Positions 52,973-61,093 of a DNA stretch of 64,000 nt are shown in pieces. Source of the DNA: Methanothrix harundinacea 6Ac. GTDB lineage: Archaea; Halobacteriota; Methanosarcinia; Methanotrichales; Methanotrichaceae. The stretch is from contig NC_017527.1 in the NCBI RefSeq assembly GCF_000235565.1, positions 434,001-498,000 on the forward strand, in the 5' to 3' direction. The notes under the pieces are model-generated. The model ran no database searches. It saw only the letters and a list, made by a program, of their open reading frames with translations, and was not told the origin of the DNA. The position numbers and the translations under genes are program-made. The first letter of the stretch is position 1. Each line of letters opens with the position of its first letter.

Positions 52973-53203
52973 TTGTACGGTAATACTAGAGGCTCTTTTG
53001 GCGCCAGCGGTTTTGGTCCCTCTGCGCCGGTGGAGACTGGAAAGGAATATGATGTTGAGATCGAGGACATATCAAAGCAGGGCGACGGCATAGCCAGGAT
53101 CGAGGGTTTCGTCATCTTCGTCCCGGAGACCGGCGTTGGCGACAAGACCAAAATTATGGTCGATAAGGTCATGCAAAGGTTCGCTATCGCCCACAAGGTC
53201 TGA
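52973..53203 (+). CDS. TRAM-domain RNA-binding protein
   Basis: The 76-residue protein is a single TRAM domain: GKEYDVEIEDISKQGDGIAR and FVIFVPETGVGDKTKIMVDK, with a short Gly/Phe-rich N-terminus (YGNTRGSFGASGFG). In Methanosarcinales such small TRAM proteins act as RNA chaperones, like bacterial cold-shock proteins. The only start left by the in-frame stop at 52967 is TTG, supported by GGATGG nine bases upstream. The gene has its own promoter and stands alone. Confidence 0.88.
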   Translation: MYGNTRGSFGASGFGPSAPVETGKEYDVEIEDISKQGDGIARIEGFVIFVPETGVGDKTKIMVDKVMQRFAIAHKV

Positions 53204-53420
53204 AGCAATCATCGATCTTCATAGTCGTTGGCGGTCAGAGGAGCGATCCTGCTGCCCACGACTGCTTTAATATGAGACAGTCTGTCTCTCTCGCCTTCGA
53301 TCTCTTCGATTTCTAGGGATGGGGATCTTCTGTTGAGAGATCTCTGTCTATTTCTGGGGTGAGGCCTTAGGCCTTGAGAATGTCGAATATGGCGTAAATA
53401 TAATTTAAAATTGAGCCGAG

Positions 53421-53642
53421 ATGAATATGAGCGAGGCATCAAACCAAAGATCAACGGTAGTGGAGAATCTGGACGAGCCGCTCAAGGATGCTGCGGAAGG
53501 TTACGGGGATCTTATGGCCATATCGGTGGTCCACAAGGTGAGCATGAGTGCTCTCCGGTCCAGGTTGAAGGAATTGCAGATAGAACAAGGGCGAGAACTT
53601 CAGCGTGAGCGAGAGAATGATCGAAGAAGTGATCCGAGATGA
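53421..53642 (+). CDS. Small charged protein, first of a coupled pair
   Basis: The 73 residues are charged and helical (DEPLKDAAEGYGDLMAISVV, ending in a run of Glu/Arg). The TATA-like TAAATATAATTT at 53396-53407 is so near the ATG that the transcript may be leaderless. The stop overlaps the next start as ATGA. I do not recognise it; a short first gene coupled to a larger second one is also typical of toxin-antitoxin pairs, but no known family is seen. Confidence 0.5.
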   Translation: MNMSEASNQRSTVVENLDEPLKDAAEGYGDLMAISVVHKVSMSALRSRLKELQIEQGRELQRERENDRRSDPR

Positions 53643-54040
53643 GGGGAGAGAGAAATGGAGATTTGACGATCGATGGGAAGAGGATCGTAGCCGAAATCGC
53701 TGATAAGATCGAATGGACCCCCCAGGGATGGCCCGTCGTGGAAGGTCTGGAGGGCGAACTCGCCCTTCAGAAGTGTTATTCCTGGCTGGCGTGGCAGGAT
53801 CTCCCTCTTGCCACGGTCCCCAAGAACGATAAGGAGTTCGACGAGTTCGTCTCCTCGAACGTATTCCTAGCGATCAGCTTCGACGGCCGAGACCTCAACG
53901 ATCTGGAGTTCGTCACCAGAGAGTACGCTGAAACTTTCGGTCGGAGATCGGATGTGGCCTTCGTTCCCGCCGCCTTTGGAGAGAAAAAAATGCTATCGCG
54001 GCTGAAGGCCTTCAAATTCCCTCGGGGTCGGAGAATGTGA
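53639..54040 (+). CDS. Unknown protein, 133 aa, second of a coupled pair
   Basis: The 133 residues follow the small gene with a 4-base overlap. The middle has mixed strand/helix features (IEWTPQGWPVVEGLEGELAL, FLAISFDGRDLNDLEFV) and a basic end (LKAFKFPRGRRM). There are no membrane helices and only one cysteine. I do not recognise the family. It ends 134 bases before a convergent thioesterase gene. Confidence 0.5.
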   Translation: MRGERNGDLTIDGKRIVAEIADKIEWTPQGWPVVEGLEGELALQKCYSWLAWQDLPLATVPKNDKEFDEFVSSNVFLAISFDGRDLNDLEFVTREYAETFGRRSDVAFVPAAFGEKKMLSRLKAFKFPRGRRM

Positions 54041-54174
54041 TCTCCGGATTCCACGCTCCGATCTCCAAGACCCGAGACCACCCTGGATACAGCCTGCCTT
54101 TTTATACGCCGCTTTCTTTCTCTCTTCGCATCCTGATCCATCTCGCCCCTGCCTGCTCGGATCATACGCGGCCA

Positions 54175-54594
54175 TCAGATAAACGGCAGAGGGTCCCGTT
54201 TTCTGTAAACTAGGGCCTGGCAGATAGCGATGAGGTCGCCGCCGGCGGTCTTGACCCGGATATCGTAGGTCGCAACCCGGTTCGACCTGCTCACCTCTTC
54301 GGCCTCGGCCTGGAGGGTCTCCCCCTTCTTGGGGGAGCTGACGTAAGTGACGCTCATGCTGAGGGCGACGGAGACGGTCCCGTGGGAGTTTGAGGCCACC
54401 TCGAAGGCCTCGTCGATGAGGGAGAAGATGGCTCCGCCGTGGGCCATCCCGAAGATGTTCTCCATCTCTTCGGTGAACCTCATCTCAACAAGGGCGTACC
54501 CTTCGGCCACCTCCACCAGTTTGAGCCCCATCTTTTCAGCGTAGGGCTCTTCTGCGACCCTCCTTCGGATCGCCTCGAATATCTCTTCGGTCAT
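54175..54594 (-). CDS. PaaI-family hotdog thioesterase
   Basis: The 139 residues have the hotdog-fold signature MAHGGAIFSLIDEAFEVASN near residue 50, where Gly and Asp/Glu take part in acyl-CoA hydrolysis, followed by SVTYVSSPKKGETLQAEAEE. PaaI-like enzymes hydrolyse aryl- or acyl-CoA thioesters. The substrate is unknown. Confidence 0.85.
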   Translation of the reverse strand: MTEEIFEAIRRRVAEEPYAEKMGLKLVEVAEGYALVEMRFTEEMENIFGMAHGGAIFSLIDEAFEVASNSHGTVSVALSMSVTYVSSPKKGETLQAEAEEVSRSNRVATYDIRVKTAGGDLIAICQALVYRKRDPLPFI

Positions 54595-54655
54595 CAGTCA
54601 GCATCTCCAATAGATCCCTTCTTCCATTCCTCTCGCCTCCGGGGATAAAAACATC

Positions 54656-55204
54656 TCAGAGCTTGAGGTCGTACCTCACCTCGGTGACGACCCCGCCCCA
54701 GATCTCGGAGGTCTTCTCCTCGGTCTCTTCAAAGCCGAGGGATTCGTAGAGGCTCTCTGCCGCCTCCAGGCCCCGGACGGTCCAGAGGAATATGGAGGGG
54801 TACCCGACGGATCGGGAGAACTCCACCGCCTCCTCCGCCAGCCTCCGGCCGAGGCCGAGCCCCCTCACCTCCGGGGCGAGGAGGAGCCACCGGAGCTGGG
54901 CCTCCTCCTCGGAGGCCTTGACGACGGCAGCGGACCCGACGACCCGTCCCTCCCCAGCCTTCTCCACCTCGACGATCCAGATCCTCTCCCGCTCCGACCG
55001 GGATGTAGCAAACCTGGCGATCGGCCCCGCGACGTAGCCGTCGAAGGTCTCGTCCCACCCCTGCTCCTCGGAGTAGACGACCCCGTGAAGGTGGATCACC
55101 ATCCCGATGTCCCCTGGCTTGAGATACTTTCGGATCGAGATCGAAGATTTCTCCGTCTCTGGCCGCCTCGGCTTCATCAGCTTCCTCTTCTGATCCCTCG
55201 ACAT
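54656..55204 (-). CDS. GNAT N-acetyltransferase
   Basis: The 182 residues carry the acetyl-CoA motif LLLAPEVRGLGLGRRLAEEA near residue 112-131, and the C-terminal ESLYESLGFEETEEK typical of the MarR-associated GNAT group. The N-terminal 35 residues are basic and may bind nucleic acid or another protein. Substrate unknown. It is divergent from the small HTH gene at 55266. Confidence 0.8.
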   Translation of the reverse strand: MSRDQKRKLMKPRRPETEKSSISIRKYLKPGDIGMVIHLHGVVYSEEQGWDETFDGYVAGPIARFATSRSERERIWIVEVEKAGEGRVVGSAAVVKASEEEAQLRWLLLAPEVRGLGLGRRLAEEAVEFSRSVGYPSIFLWTVRGLEAAESLYESLGFEETEEKTSEIWGGVVTEVRYDLKL

Positions 55205-55265
55205 ATTTCAAAATTGCCTCCTTCTGCCGCTACCTTTTTTTCCTTGCCGAAAGAGACGATCTCGG

Positions 55266-55631
55266 ATGGCCCCAGAAGATAGTTCCACCGTGGATATTGA
55301 CTTTGGCCCACCCGATGGCGACCCGCCCGAGGGGGGCGGGGGGGAGGCGCGCTGGTGGGATTCGGCCGAAGGGCACAGGTTCGCCCTGGAGGTCCTCCAG
55401 CTGAGGGCGAGGAGGGCCATATTGAAGATGGTCGACGAAGGCGCCGGCTCCCCGGAGGAGATCGCCGAGAAGTTGGGGATCGATGGGGGCCTTGCCGCCT
55501 TCCACCTCGCGATGCTGGAGAGGGCCCTGGTCGTCGAGGCCGTCGATGGCGTCTACAGGTCCACCCCCACCGGTCGGCTCTATATCGAGAGGGTCGAGGC
55601 ACCGCCCTCTGAAGGCCCGGACCGTTCCTGA
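55266..55631 (+). CDS. Small winged-helix protein (ArsR-like)
   Basis: The first 35 residues are Gly/Pro/Asp-rich and likely disordered. Residues 40-105 make a winged HTH: RARRAILKMVDEGAGSPEEI, then AEKLGIDGGLAAFHLAMLER and the wing VDGVYRSTPTGRLYI. It is likely a DNA-binding regulator, perhaps of the divergent GNAT gene. The 285 bases after it hold no gene seen. Confidence 0.6.
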   Translation: MAPEDSSTVDIDFGPPDGDPPEGGGGEARWWDSAEGHRFALEVLQLRARRAILKMVDEGAGSPEEIAEKLGIDGGLAAFHLAMLERALVVEAVDGVYRSTPTGRLYIERVEAPPSEGPDRS

Positions 55632-55916
55632 TTTCCGCCAGCTCTTTCCATAGCCGGTTGGCGAAGATCTCGGTTCGCGAGGGATGGCGTAAGGTCATAG
55701 CCCCGGTCCCAGAGACCCGGGTATGTAGCAACTTAACCGAAAAGCTTAATACTAAATAAGATATCATCTCCAATTGCCGCGCGGAAGGCGAGATCCTGAC
55801 CTCCACCGCTGAAACGCCGTGCCCAGACTGTGCCCATTGGACAGAATGGGGCCCGGACGTTGAGCGACGTCTGGGCCCCCTCTCCCGCTTTGGGTCGGGG
55901 CGGGGCCGTCGATAGT

Positions 55917-56576
55917 TCAGACCGTCCTTTTTCTCTTTTTATCAGCCCGGGGCTGGACCCCCCCAGCGTACTTCATCGCGATGCATATCCGCTGGACTGC
56001 GGTGAGGTTGGAGAGGACGGCGGCGATGGCAATCGCCCCAAAAAGCCAGCTTTCTCCGAATAGAAGGGCTCCGATCATCCCGGCGTAGATGAGGATCAGC
56101 CTCTCCGCCCTCTCCAGGAGCCCGCCCATCTCCTTCGCCAGGACGGCCTGGTCCTTGACGAGGCCCCGGTGGTCGGCGTAGGCCCGGACGAAGGAGGTCA
56201 TGACGGCACCGAAGATGAGGGCCGCGATCCAGCCGCTCATGGGGATGATGAACTCGGCCTCGGGGCCGATATAGAATAGAAGCCCCAGAATCAGGAGAGC
56301 CTCGACGTACCTGTCGAGGACGCCGTCGAGGAAGGCACCGGCCACGGAGGTCCGGCCGGTCGTCCTCGCCACCGCCCCATCGACGACGTCCAGGCCCCCC
56401 GATACCAGGAAGAGAAGGAGGCCGGGGAGGAGCTGGCCTCTCCAGAGGGCTACGAAGCCGCCGAGGGCGACGGCCAGGGCGAGGCCGGTCCAGGCGTTGG
56501 GGGAGAGGCCGAGGCGGGCGAGGCGGGCCAGCCTCCTATCCACCTTCTCTCCATCCACCAGACGGGACTTGAGCAT
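55917..56576 (-). CDS. CDP-alcohol phosphotransferase, likely archaetidylinositol phosphate synthase
   Basis: The 219-residue membrane protein has the family motif D-x2-D-G-x2-A-R-x8-G-x3-D-x3-D, seen as LDVVDGAVARTTGRTSVAGA followed by FLDGVLDRYVE, and about six hydrophobic helices. The layout is that of archaeal AIP synthase, which joins CDP-archaeol and inositol phosphate to make polar lipids. Other polar head groups are possible. Confidence 0.82.
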   Translation of the reverse strand: MLKSRLVDGEKVDRRLARLARLGLSPNAWTGLALAVALGGFVALWRGQLLPGLLLFLVSGGLDVVDGAVARTTGRTSVAGAFLDGVLDRYVEALLILGLLFYIGPEAEFIIPMSGWIAALIFGAVMTSFVRAYADHRGLVKDQAVLAKEMGGLLERAERLILIYAGMIGALLFGESWLFGAIAIAAVLSNLTAVQRICIAMKYAGGVQPRADKKRKRTV

Positions 56577-56625
56577 CGAGGTCGAAACGGGAGGGGGGTA
56601 TTAAACCCTTTTGAGCCCCCCCGGC

Positions 56626-57855
56626 TCAGGCGCCCAGGTCCGCCAGGAACCGCTCGATCCTGTCCACCGCCTCCAGGATCTCCTCCCTGGAGGTGGCGTA
56701 AGAGCAGCGGAGGAACCCCTCGCCGCTCTCGCCGAAGGCATTCCCTGGGACCGCCGCCACCCTCTGCTCCTTCAAGAGCTCCTCGGCGAACTCCTCGGAG
56801 GTGAGCCCCGTCCCCTCGATGGAGGGAAAGGCGTAGAAGGCCCCCTTCGGCTCGAAGCAGGGGAGGCCGAGCCTCTCCAGCTCTGAGACGAAGAGCCTCC
56901 GCCGCCGGTCGTACTCCCGCTTCATCGCCTTCACCTCGGATTCGCCCCGCCGGAGAGCCTCCACCGCCGCCACCTGGGCCATGGTGGGGGCGCAGAGCAT
57001 GGTGTACTGGTGGACCTTGGTCATAGCCCCGATGATGGCGGAGTCGCCGAGGGCGTAGCCTATCCTCCAGCCGGTCATGGCGCAGGACTTGGATAGGCCG
57101 TTTAGGAGGACCGTCCTATCTCTCATCCCCTCCAGCTGGGCGAAGCTCGCGTGCTTGCCGTCGTAGGTGAGCTTGTCGTAGACCTCGTCGGAGATGACCA
57201 GGAGGTCGTTTTCGACCACCAGGTCTGCGATCTCCTCCAGGTCCTCCCGGGTCATGATCGCCCCGGTGGGGTTGTTGGGGTAGCTGAGGACGAGGGCCTT
57301 CGTCCTCTCGCCGATGGCGTCCCGGAAGTCCTCGGGGCGGAGCTTGAACTCCTCGGAGAGCCGCGTCGCGACGGGTTTGGGGACGCCCCCCGCCAGGAGG
57401 ACGTCGGGGACGTAGGCGACGTAGCAGGGCTGGGGGACGATCACCTCGTCCCCGGGGTTCAGGGTCGCCCGAAAGGCGAGGTCGACGGCCTCGGAGACCC
57501 CGGTGGTGATGAGGATCTCCTCCTCGGGGTCGTAATCGAGTTCGAGCTCCTCCTTCGCCGACTCCGCCAGGATCTCCCTCAGCTCGATGAGCCCCTTGTT
57601 CGAGGTGTAGGAGGTGTGGCCGCACTCCAGGGAGTAGATGCACGCCTCCCGGATGTGCCAGGGGGTGGGAAAGTCCGGTTCCCCCACGCCGAGGCTGATC
57701 ACGTCCTCCATCCCCACCACGATGTCGAAGAACTTCCTGATCCCCGAGGGGGGCATCTCCTTAACCGTAGTGGAGAGGTGGTTCTCGGGGCTCCAGACGG
57801 CGGGCTTCTCCATCGCCAGATTCTTGTTTTTTCCGCCTTTATCGGTCCTCGTCAT
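56626..57855 (-). CDS. Class I/II aminotransferase (aspartate aminotransferase-like)
   Basis: The 409-residue PLP enzyme has ISLGVGEPDFPTPWHIREAC at the start, the NNPTGA motif in LSYPNNPTGAIMTREDLEEI, and the PLP-Lys in LLNGLSKSCAMTGWRIGYAL near residue 255. It belongs to the archaeal AspC/AraT-like subgroup and could act on aspartate or aromatic amino acids. Its ATG overlaps the stop of the Lrp-type gene by 4 bases, which suggests that this regulator controls or senses its amino acid. Confidence 0.87.
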   Translation of the reverse strand: MTRTDKGGKNKNLAMEKPAVWSPENHLSTTVKEMPPSGIRKFFDIVVGMEDVISLGVGEPDFPTPWHIREACIYSLECGHTSYTSNKGLIELREILAESAKEELELDYDPEEEILITTGVSEAVDLAFRATLNPGDEVIVPQPCYVAYVPDVLLAGGVPKPVATRLSEEFKLRPEDFRDAIGERTKALVLSYPNNPTGAIMTREDLEEIADLVVENDLLVISDEVYDKLTYDGKHASFAQLEGMRDRTVLLNGLSKSCAMTGWRIGYALGDSAIIGAMTKVHQYTMLCAPTMAQVAAVEALRRGESEVKAMKREYDRRRRLFVSELERLGLPCFEPKGAFYAFPSIEGTGLTSEEFAEELLKEQRVAAVPGNAFGESGEGFLRCSYATSREEILEAVDRIERFLADLGA

Positions 57856-58343
57856 GCGGTGACCACCAGTCTCTTGGGCTGGACCCTGTCGTAGAGGATG
57901 ACCCCGTGCTCCTTGTAGCTCTTGAGGACGAAGTGGGTGCAGGTCGCCTCGACCCCCTCCAGGGTGGCGATCTTCTCGGTGACGAAGAAGGCGACGTCCT
58001 TCATCGACCTCCCCCGGACGGTGAAGGATATGTCGTGGTCGCCGGATATCAGCCTCACCGACTGGACCTCGGAGAACCGGGAGATCCTCTCGGCGATGGC
58101 GTCGTACCCCTTGTCCCTCGATAGGGATACCTTCAGCTCGACTATGGCGTAGACGTAGCCGTCGTCGACCTTCTCCCAGTTGATCATCGTCATGTACTTC
58201 CTTATGATCCCCGAGTCCTCGAGGCTCTTGATCTCGGCTGCCACCTCCCCCTCCGGGCGGCCCAGCAGGGTCGCGATCTCTCCGGGGGTGGCCCTGGCGT
58301 TCTCCTCCAGCACCTCTAAGATCTCCTTGGCGAAGTCCCTCAT
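57852..58343 (-). CDS. Lrp/AsnC-family regulator
   Basis: The 163 residues have an N-terminal HTH (ATPGEIATLLGRPEGEVAAE, about 18-37) and an AsnC ligand-binding domain with the usual VYAIVELKVSLSRDKGYDAI and LISGDHDISFTVRGRSMKD. Lrp proteins bind amino acids and form octamers. Coupled translation with the aminotransferase points to control of amino-acid metabolism. Confidence 0.9.
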   Translation of the reverse strand: MRDFAKEILEVLEENARATPGEIATLLGRPEGEVAAEIKSLEDSGIIRKYMTMINWEKVDDGYVYAIVELKVSLSRDKGYDAIAERISRFSEVQSVRLISGDHDISFTVRGRSMKDVAFFVTEKIATLEGVEATCTHFVLKSYKEHGVILYDRVQPKRLVVTA

Positions 58344-58394
58344 AGATCCACCCGTTCGTATCTGAAGAGGATTATAGTTTTCCTTCGAGGAGCC

Positions 58395-58724
58395 TCACCA
58401 CCAGTCCCGGAGGAGGATCTCGAAGAAGGACTCGTTCTCCGCCGCATCCGCCCCGAAGGGTACGGGGAACGCCGGGGCGGTGAGGTTGGCGAAATCGAGG
58501 AAGATGCTCTCGTTTCTCAGAAGATGGAGGAAGGGCGGCTCGATACCGGGGTCGGCTCCGCTCCGGGCCGCCCCCGCCGCCGATCGGTTGATGAGGCCGA
58601 TATCCTCACCCGCCAGGAGCGCCTCCAGCTCGTCCAGGTCCCCGGTGAAGCTGAGGTTGAGGGGGTCGACGGCGGCCGACGCCATGGCCATCGTCGAGAA
58701 GATCAGAATAGGTATAAGACGCAC
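58395..58724 (-). CDS. Secreted protein, unknown
   Basis: The 109 residues begin with a signal peptide (MRLIPILIFSTMAMASA) and have two or three N-glycosylation sites (NLS, NRS, NES). The mature part is acidic with no cysteine, no repeats and a terminal RDWW. I do not recognise the family. It ends close to the Lrp gene and has an AT-rich upstream area next to tRNA-Thr. Confidence 0.5.
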   Translation of the reverse strand: MRLIPILIFSTMAMASAAVDPLNLSFTGDLDELEALLAGEDIGLINRSAAGAARSGADPGIEPPFLHLLRNESIFLDFANLTAPAFPVPFGADAAENESFFEILLRDWW

Positions 58725-58756
58725 CTTCTGCCTCCGGAATATATAGAATTTTATTA

Positions 58757-58830
58757 AGCCCCGGGCGTGATTCGAACACGCGACCTAGTGATTACAAGTC
58801 ACTCGCTCTAGCCAGCTGAGCCACCGAGGC
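58757..58830 (-). tRNA. tRNA-Thr (TGT)
   Basis: The minus strand folds with acceptor GCCTCGG/CCGGGGC, anticodon stem AGTGA/TCACT and loop CTTGTAA, giving TGT (Thr), and T arm GCGTG-TTCGAAT-CACGC. CCA is not encoded. A TATA-like CTTTAAATCTT on the minus strand lies near 58849-58859. No intron. Confidence 0.92.
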
Positions 58831-58855
58831 CCGCACCCTCCTCCGCCCTGAAGAT

Positions 58856-59773
58856 TTAAAGACTTTGCTCCGGCCGTAGCCGTTCGAGGAGGCGGCAGGT
58901 GGCGCAGACCCCGTCGCTGGAGGGCTCGCCACACCGGGTGCAGGCGACGACCTCGTAGGATCCCGGCGGATCCCGGGCGAGGATCTTCTCAAAGCCCCTG
59001 ACGATGGAATACTTCGTCCCGGGGTGCTTCGCCTCCAGGTCGTTCAGGAGTTCCTTCACCTCCTGCCTCATCGCCCTGGATAGGTATGGGCAGGCAAGAG
59101 TCTCGAAGGGTATGGCGTGGGCGATGGCGTAGACCCCCATCTCCTTCTCCGGCACCCTCCGGAGCGGCTTTATCCTGGGGACCATCCCCGGGAGGGCCCT
59201 CCTCGGCCGGAGCCTGTAGAGCCGGTCCACGTCCCCCTTCAGGTAGTTGAGCATCACCGTCTGGGCCTCGTCGTCGAGGTTGTGGCCGGTGGCGACGGCG
59301 TCGGCGGAGAGCTCCCGGGCCGTCCTGTTGAGGAGCCCCTTCCGGAGGACGCCGCAGAAGCTGCAGGGCCCCTGGGGCTGGCCGGAGGAGGCGAGAAGGT
59401 CGGTGGTGACGCCGAACTCCCCCTCCAGGCTCCTCACCACGTGCTCGACCCCGAGCCCCTTCGCCACCGAGGCCGCCGCGGCGAGGGTCCTCGGCCTGTA
59501 GCCGGCGATCCCCTCGTCGATGGAGACGGCGACGAGCTCCACGTCCTCCCGGGAGGAGAAGAGGGCATGGAGGATCGAGAGGAGGGAGGAGCTGTCTTTG
59601 CCGCCGGAGACGGCCACGGCTATCCTGCAGGGTCTGCCGAAGATCCGATAGGTCCGGAGGACCTCCTTCACCTTCCGGTGGACGTCCTCCTCGAAGTGGC
59701 GGGGGCAGAGGTGGAGCCCCGAGTACCTCTGGAATATCGCCGCCCTCCCCGAACACCGATCGCAGCGGATCAT
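58856..59773 (-). CDS. ncsA: tRNA 2-thiolation enzyme NcsA/TtuA family
   Basis: The 305 residues start with a zinc finger (CDRCSGRAAIFQRY ... CPRHF), contain the PP-loop AVAVSGGKDSSSLL at 53-66 that activates uridine with ATP, central Cys residues in GPCSFCGVLRKGLLNR that hold the Fe-S cluster, and a C-terminal zinc ribbon (CTRCGEPSSDGVCATC). It puts sulfur at U34 or U54 of tRNA. In archaea this family takes sulfur from ubiquitin-like carriers; the ThiS-like gene at 961 is a possible but unproven donor. Length is normal. Confidence 0.88.
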   Translation of the reverse strand: MIRCDRCSGRAAIFQRYSGLHLCPRHFEEDVHRKVKEVLRTYRIFGRPCRIAVAVSGGKDSSSLLSILHALFSSREDVELVAVSIDEGIAGYRPRTLAAAASVAKGLGVEHVVRSLEGEFGVTTDLLASSGQPQGPCSFCGVLRKGLLNRTARELSADAVATGHNLDDEAQTVMLNYLKGDVDRLYRLRPRRALPGMVPRIKPLRRVPEKEMGVYAIAHAIPFETLACPYLSRAMRQEVKELLNDLEAKHPGTKYSIVRGFEKILARDPPGSYEVVACTRCGEPSSDGVCATCRLLERLRPEQSL

Positions 59774-59813
59774 CCCACCGACCCCCTCCCGGGAGATATA
59801 TGAACCTGTCCCG

Positions 59814-60860
59814 TCACCGGCCGATCTTGTACCGCGTGATCGCCGCGACGCCGCCGAGGGCCGAGAGCCTCTTCCCCGGCTCGAACTCCGAGCTGAAGAT
59901 CACGACCCGACCCCGGGCGTCGGAGACGGACCTCATCAGCCGGTCCATCTCGGGGCTTCGGACCTGCTCGTCGGAGACCATCAGGGTCTCGACCGCCCCC
60001 TGCTCCGCCGCCCCCCGCACCTCGGCGGGGCCGTAGGCTGCCCTCCCGTCGGTGGCGATCTCCCGGAGGAGGGCCTCTAGGAGGGTCGTCTCCAGGGCGA
60101 GCCTCGACTCCTCCAGGATCTGGTCGATGGCGCCCCGTCGGAGGACCTCCTGGAAGCCCGATACCCCCATGGCGGAGGCGTCGCAGAGGACGATCCTGGG
60201 GGCGAGGCCTGGGTAGGCGGCGTCGACCCTCCTCTTCAGGTCCTCCTTCGTGAACCCCGGCCCCGCCAGGATAACCTTCGAGTCGGAGGCGGCGACCCTG
60301 GCGATCTCCTTCGCCGCCTCGTCTAGGAACTCGGTCCTCCGGTCGCCGCCCCGGCCGCTCATTCCCTTGCCGCCCCCCATCCTGATCTCCGAGACGGTCT
60401 CGACCCCGAACTGCCGGAGGACACCGATCGCCGTCTCCCCCTCCTCCACCAGGGCGATGACCACCTTCGGCCGCTTCGCCTCGGCGACCGCCTCCCGGAT
60501 CCGGGCCAGCTCGTCGGGGCGCCACCTCTTGACGATGGAGAGGTCCGACCCCGGCTCGAGGTTGAGGGTGTGGTAGGAGGAGACGTCCTGCCCCACCTCG
60601 ATCACCCCGTGGACCCGGAGCCAGCTGGAGGAGGTGTGAAACTCCACCGACTCCACCCTGATCCCGAGCCGGACGGGCCTCCTCTCCAGCTTCTCCGGCC
60701 GGAGCTTGTCGGCGGAAGGGGTCGCCTTCCGGTGGGTGAGGGCGAAGACGAGGTCGCCGGGGGCGATCAGATACTTGAGGTGCCAGAGGTCGTCGATCGA
60801 CTCGGTCACCAGGGAGATCTCCCCCTCATCGCCCCGGAGGCTCTTCTTAAGAACGCGCAT
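59814..60860 (-). CDS. pelA: mRNA surveillance protein pelota
   Basis: The 348 residues match archaeal pelota (Dom34): Sm-like N domain (MRVLKKSLRGDEGEISLVTE), the LTHRKATPSADKLRPEKLER stretch, a central eRF1-like domain, and a C-terminal eRF1 domain 3 (AYGPAEVRGAAEQGAVETLM). It frees ribosomes stalled on mRNA. The ATG at 60860 fits the family; a longer frame upstream overlaps the tRNA promoter. Confidence 0.93.
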   Translation of the reverse strand: MRVLKKSLRGDEGEISLVTESIDDLWHLKYLIAPGDLVFALTHRKATPSADKLRPEKLERRPVRLGIRVESVEFHTSSSWLRVHGVIEVGQDVSSYHTLNLEPGSDLSIVKRWRPDELARIREAVAEAKRPKVVIALVEEGETAIGVLRQFGVETVSEIRMGGGKGMSGRGGDRRTEFLDEAAKEIARVAASDSKVILAGPGFTKEDLKRRVDAAYPGLAPRIVLCDASAMGVSGFQEVLRRGAIDQILEESRLALETTLLEALLREIATDGRAAYGPAEVRGAAEQGAVETLMVSDEQVRSPEMDRLMRSVSDARGRVVIFSSEFEPGKRLSALGGVAAITRYKIGR

Positions 60861-60880
60861 GAGGCCCCTTCTGATCAAAA

Positions 60881-60890
60881 GGCTTAAATG
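60881..60890 (+). promoter_or_regulatory. TATA box of the tRNA-Asn/CAT-tRNA operon
   Basis: GGCTTAAATG, about 30 bases before the tRNA-Asn 5' end, fits an archaeal TATA box. The same sequence type precedes the TRAM gene. Confidence 0.5.
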
Positions 60891-60915
60891 GATTGCCCGA
60901 AAAGGCAGGGTTCGA

Positions 60916-60988
60916 GCCGCCATAACTCAGCTGGTAGAGTGTCTGGCTGTTAACCAGATCGTCACAGGTTCGAGCCCTGTTGGCGGCG
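60916..60988 (+). tRNA. tRNA-Asn (GTT)
   Basis: The cloverleaf has acceptor GCCGCCA/TGGCGGC, anticodon stem TCTGG/CCAGA with loop CTGTTAA (GTT, Asn), and T arm ACAGG-TTCGAGC-CCTGT. CCA is not encoded. The next tRNA begins 19 bases on. Confidence 0.93.
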
Positions 60989-61007
60989 TCCAAAAAATAC
61001 GCTTCTT

Positions 61008-61082
61008 GGGCCTGTAGCTTAGTCCGGTTAGAGCGCTCGGCTCATAACCGAGTGGTCGCCGGTTCAAATCCGGCCAGGCCCA
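61008..61082 (+). tRNA. tRNA with CAT anticodon, likely Ile2
   Basis: Acceptor GGGCCTG/CAGGCCC, anticodon stem CTCGG/CCGAG, loop CTCATAA (CAT), T arm GCCGG-TTCAAAT-CCGGC. The GGGCC-type acceptor and the A after CAT fit archaeal tRNA-Ile2, whose C34 is changed to agmatidine to read AUA, better than elongator Met (which usually starts GCC). This is by comparison from memory, so Met remains possible. Confidence 0.85.
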
Positions 61083-61093
61083 TATTCATTAAA

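Noticed and set aside
53204-53420. Minus-strand frame of 81 codons between the TRAM gene and the small pair
   Set aside because: It lacks a ribosome site, is full of Arg/Ser from AT/GC-mixed non-coding sequence, and overlaps the promoter of the pair.
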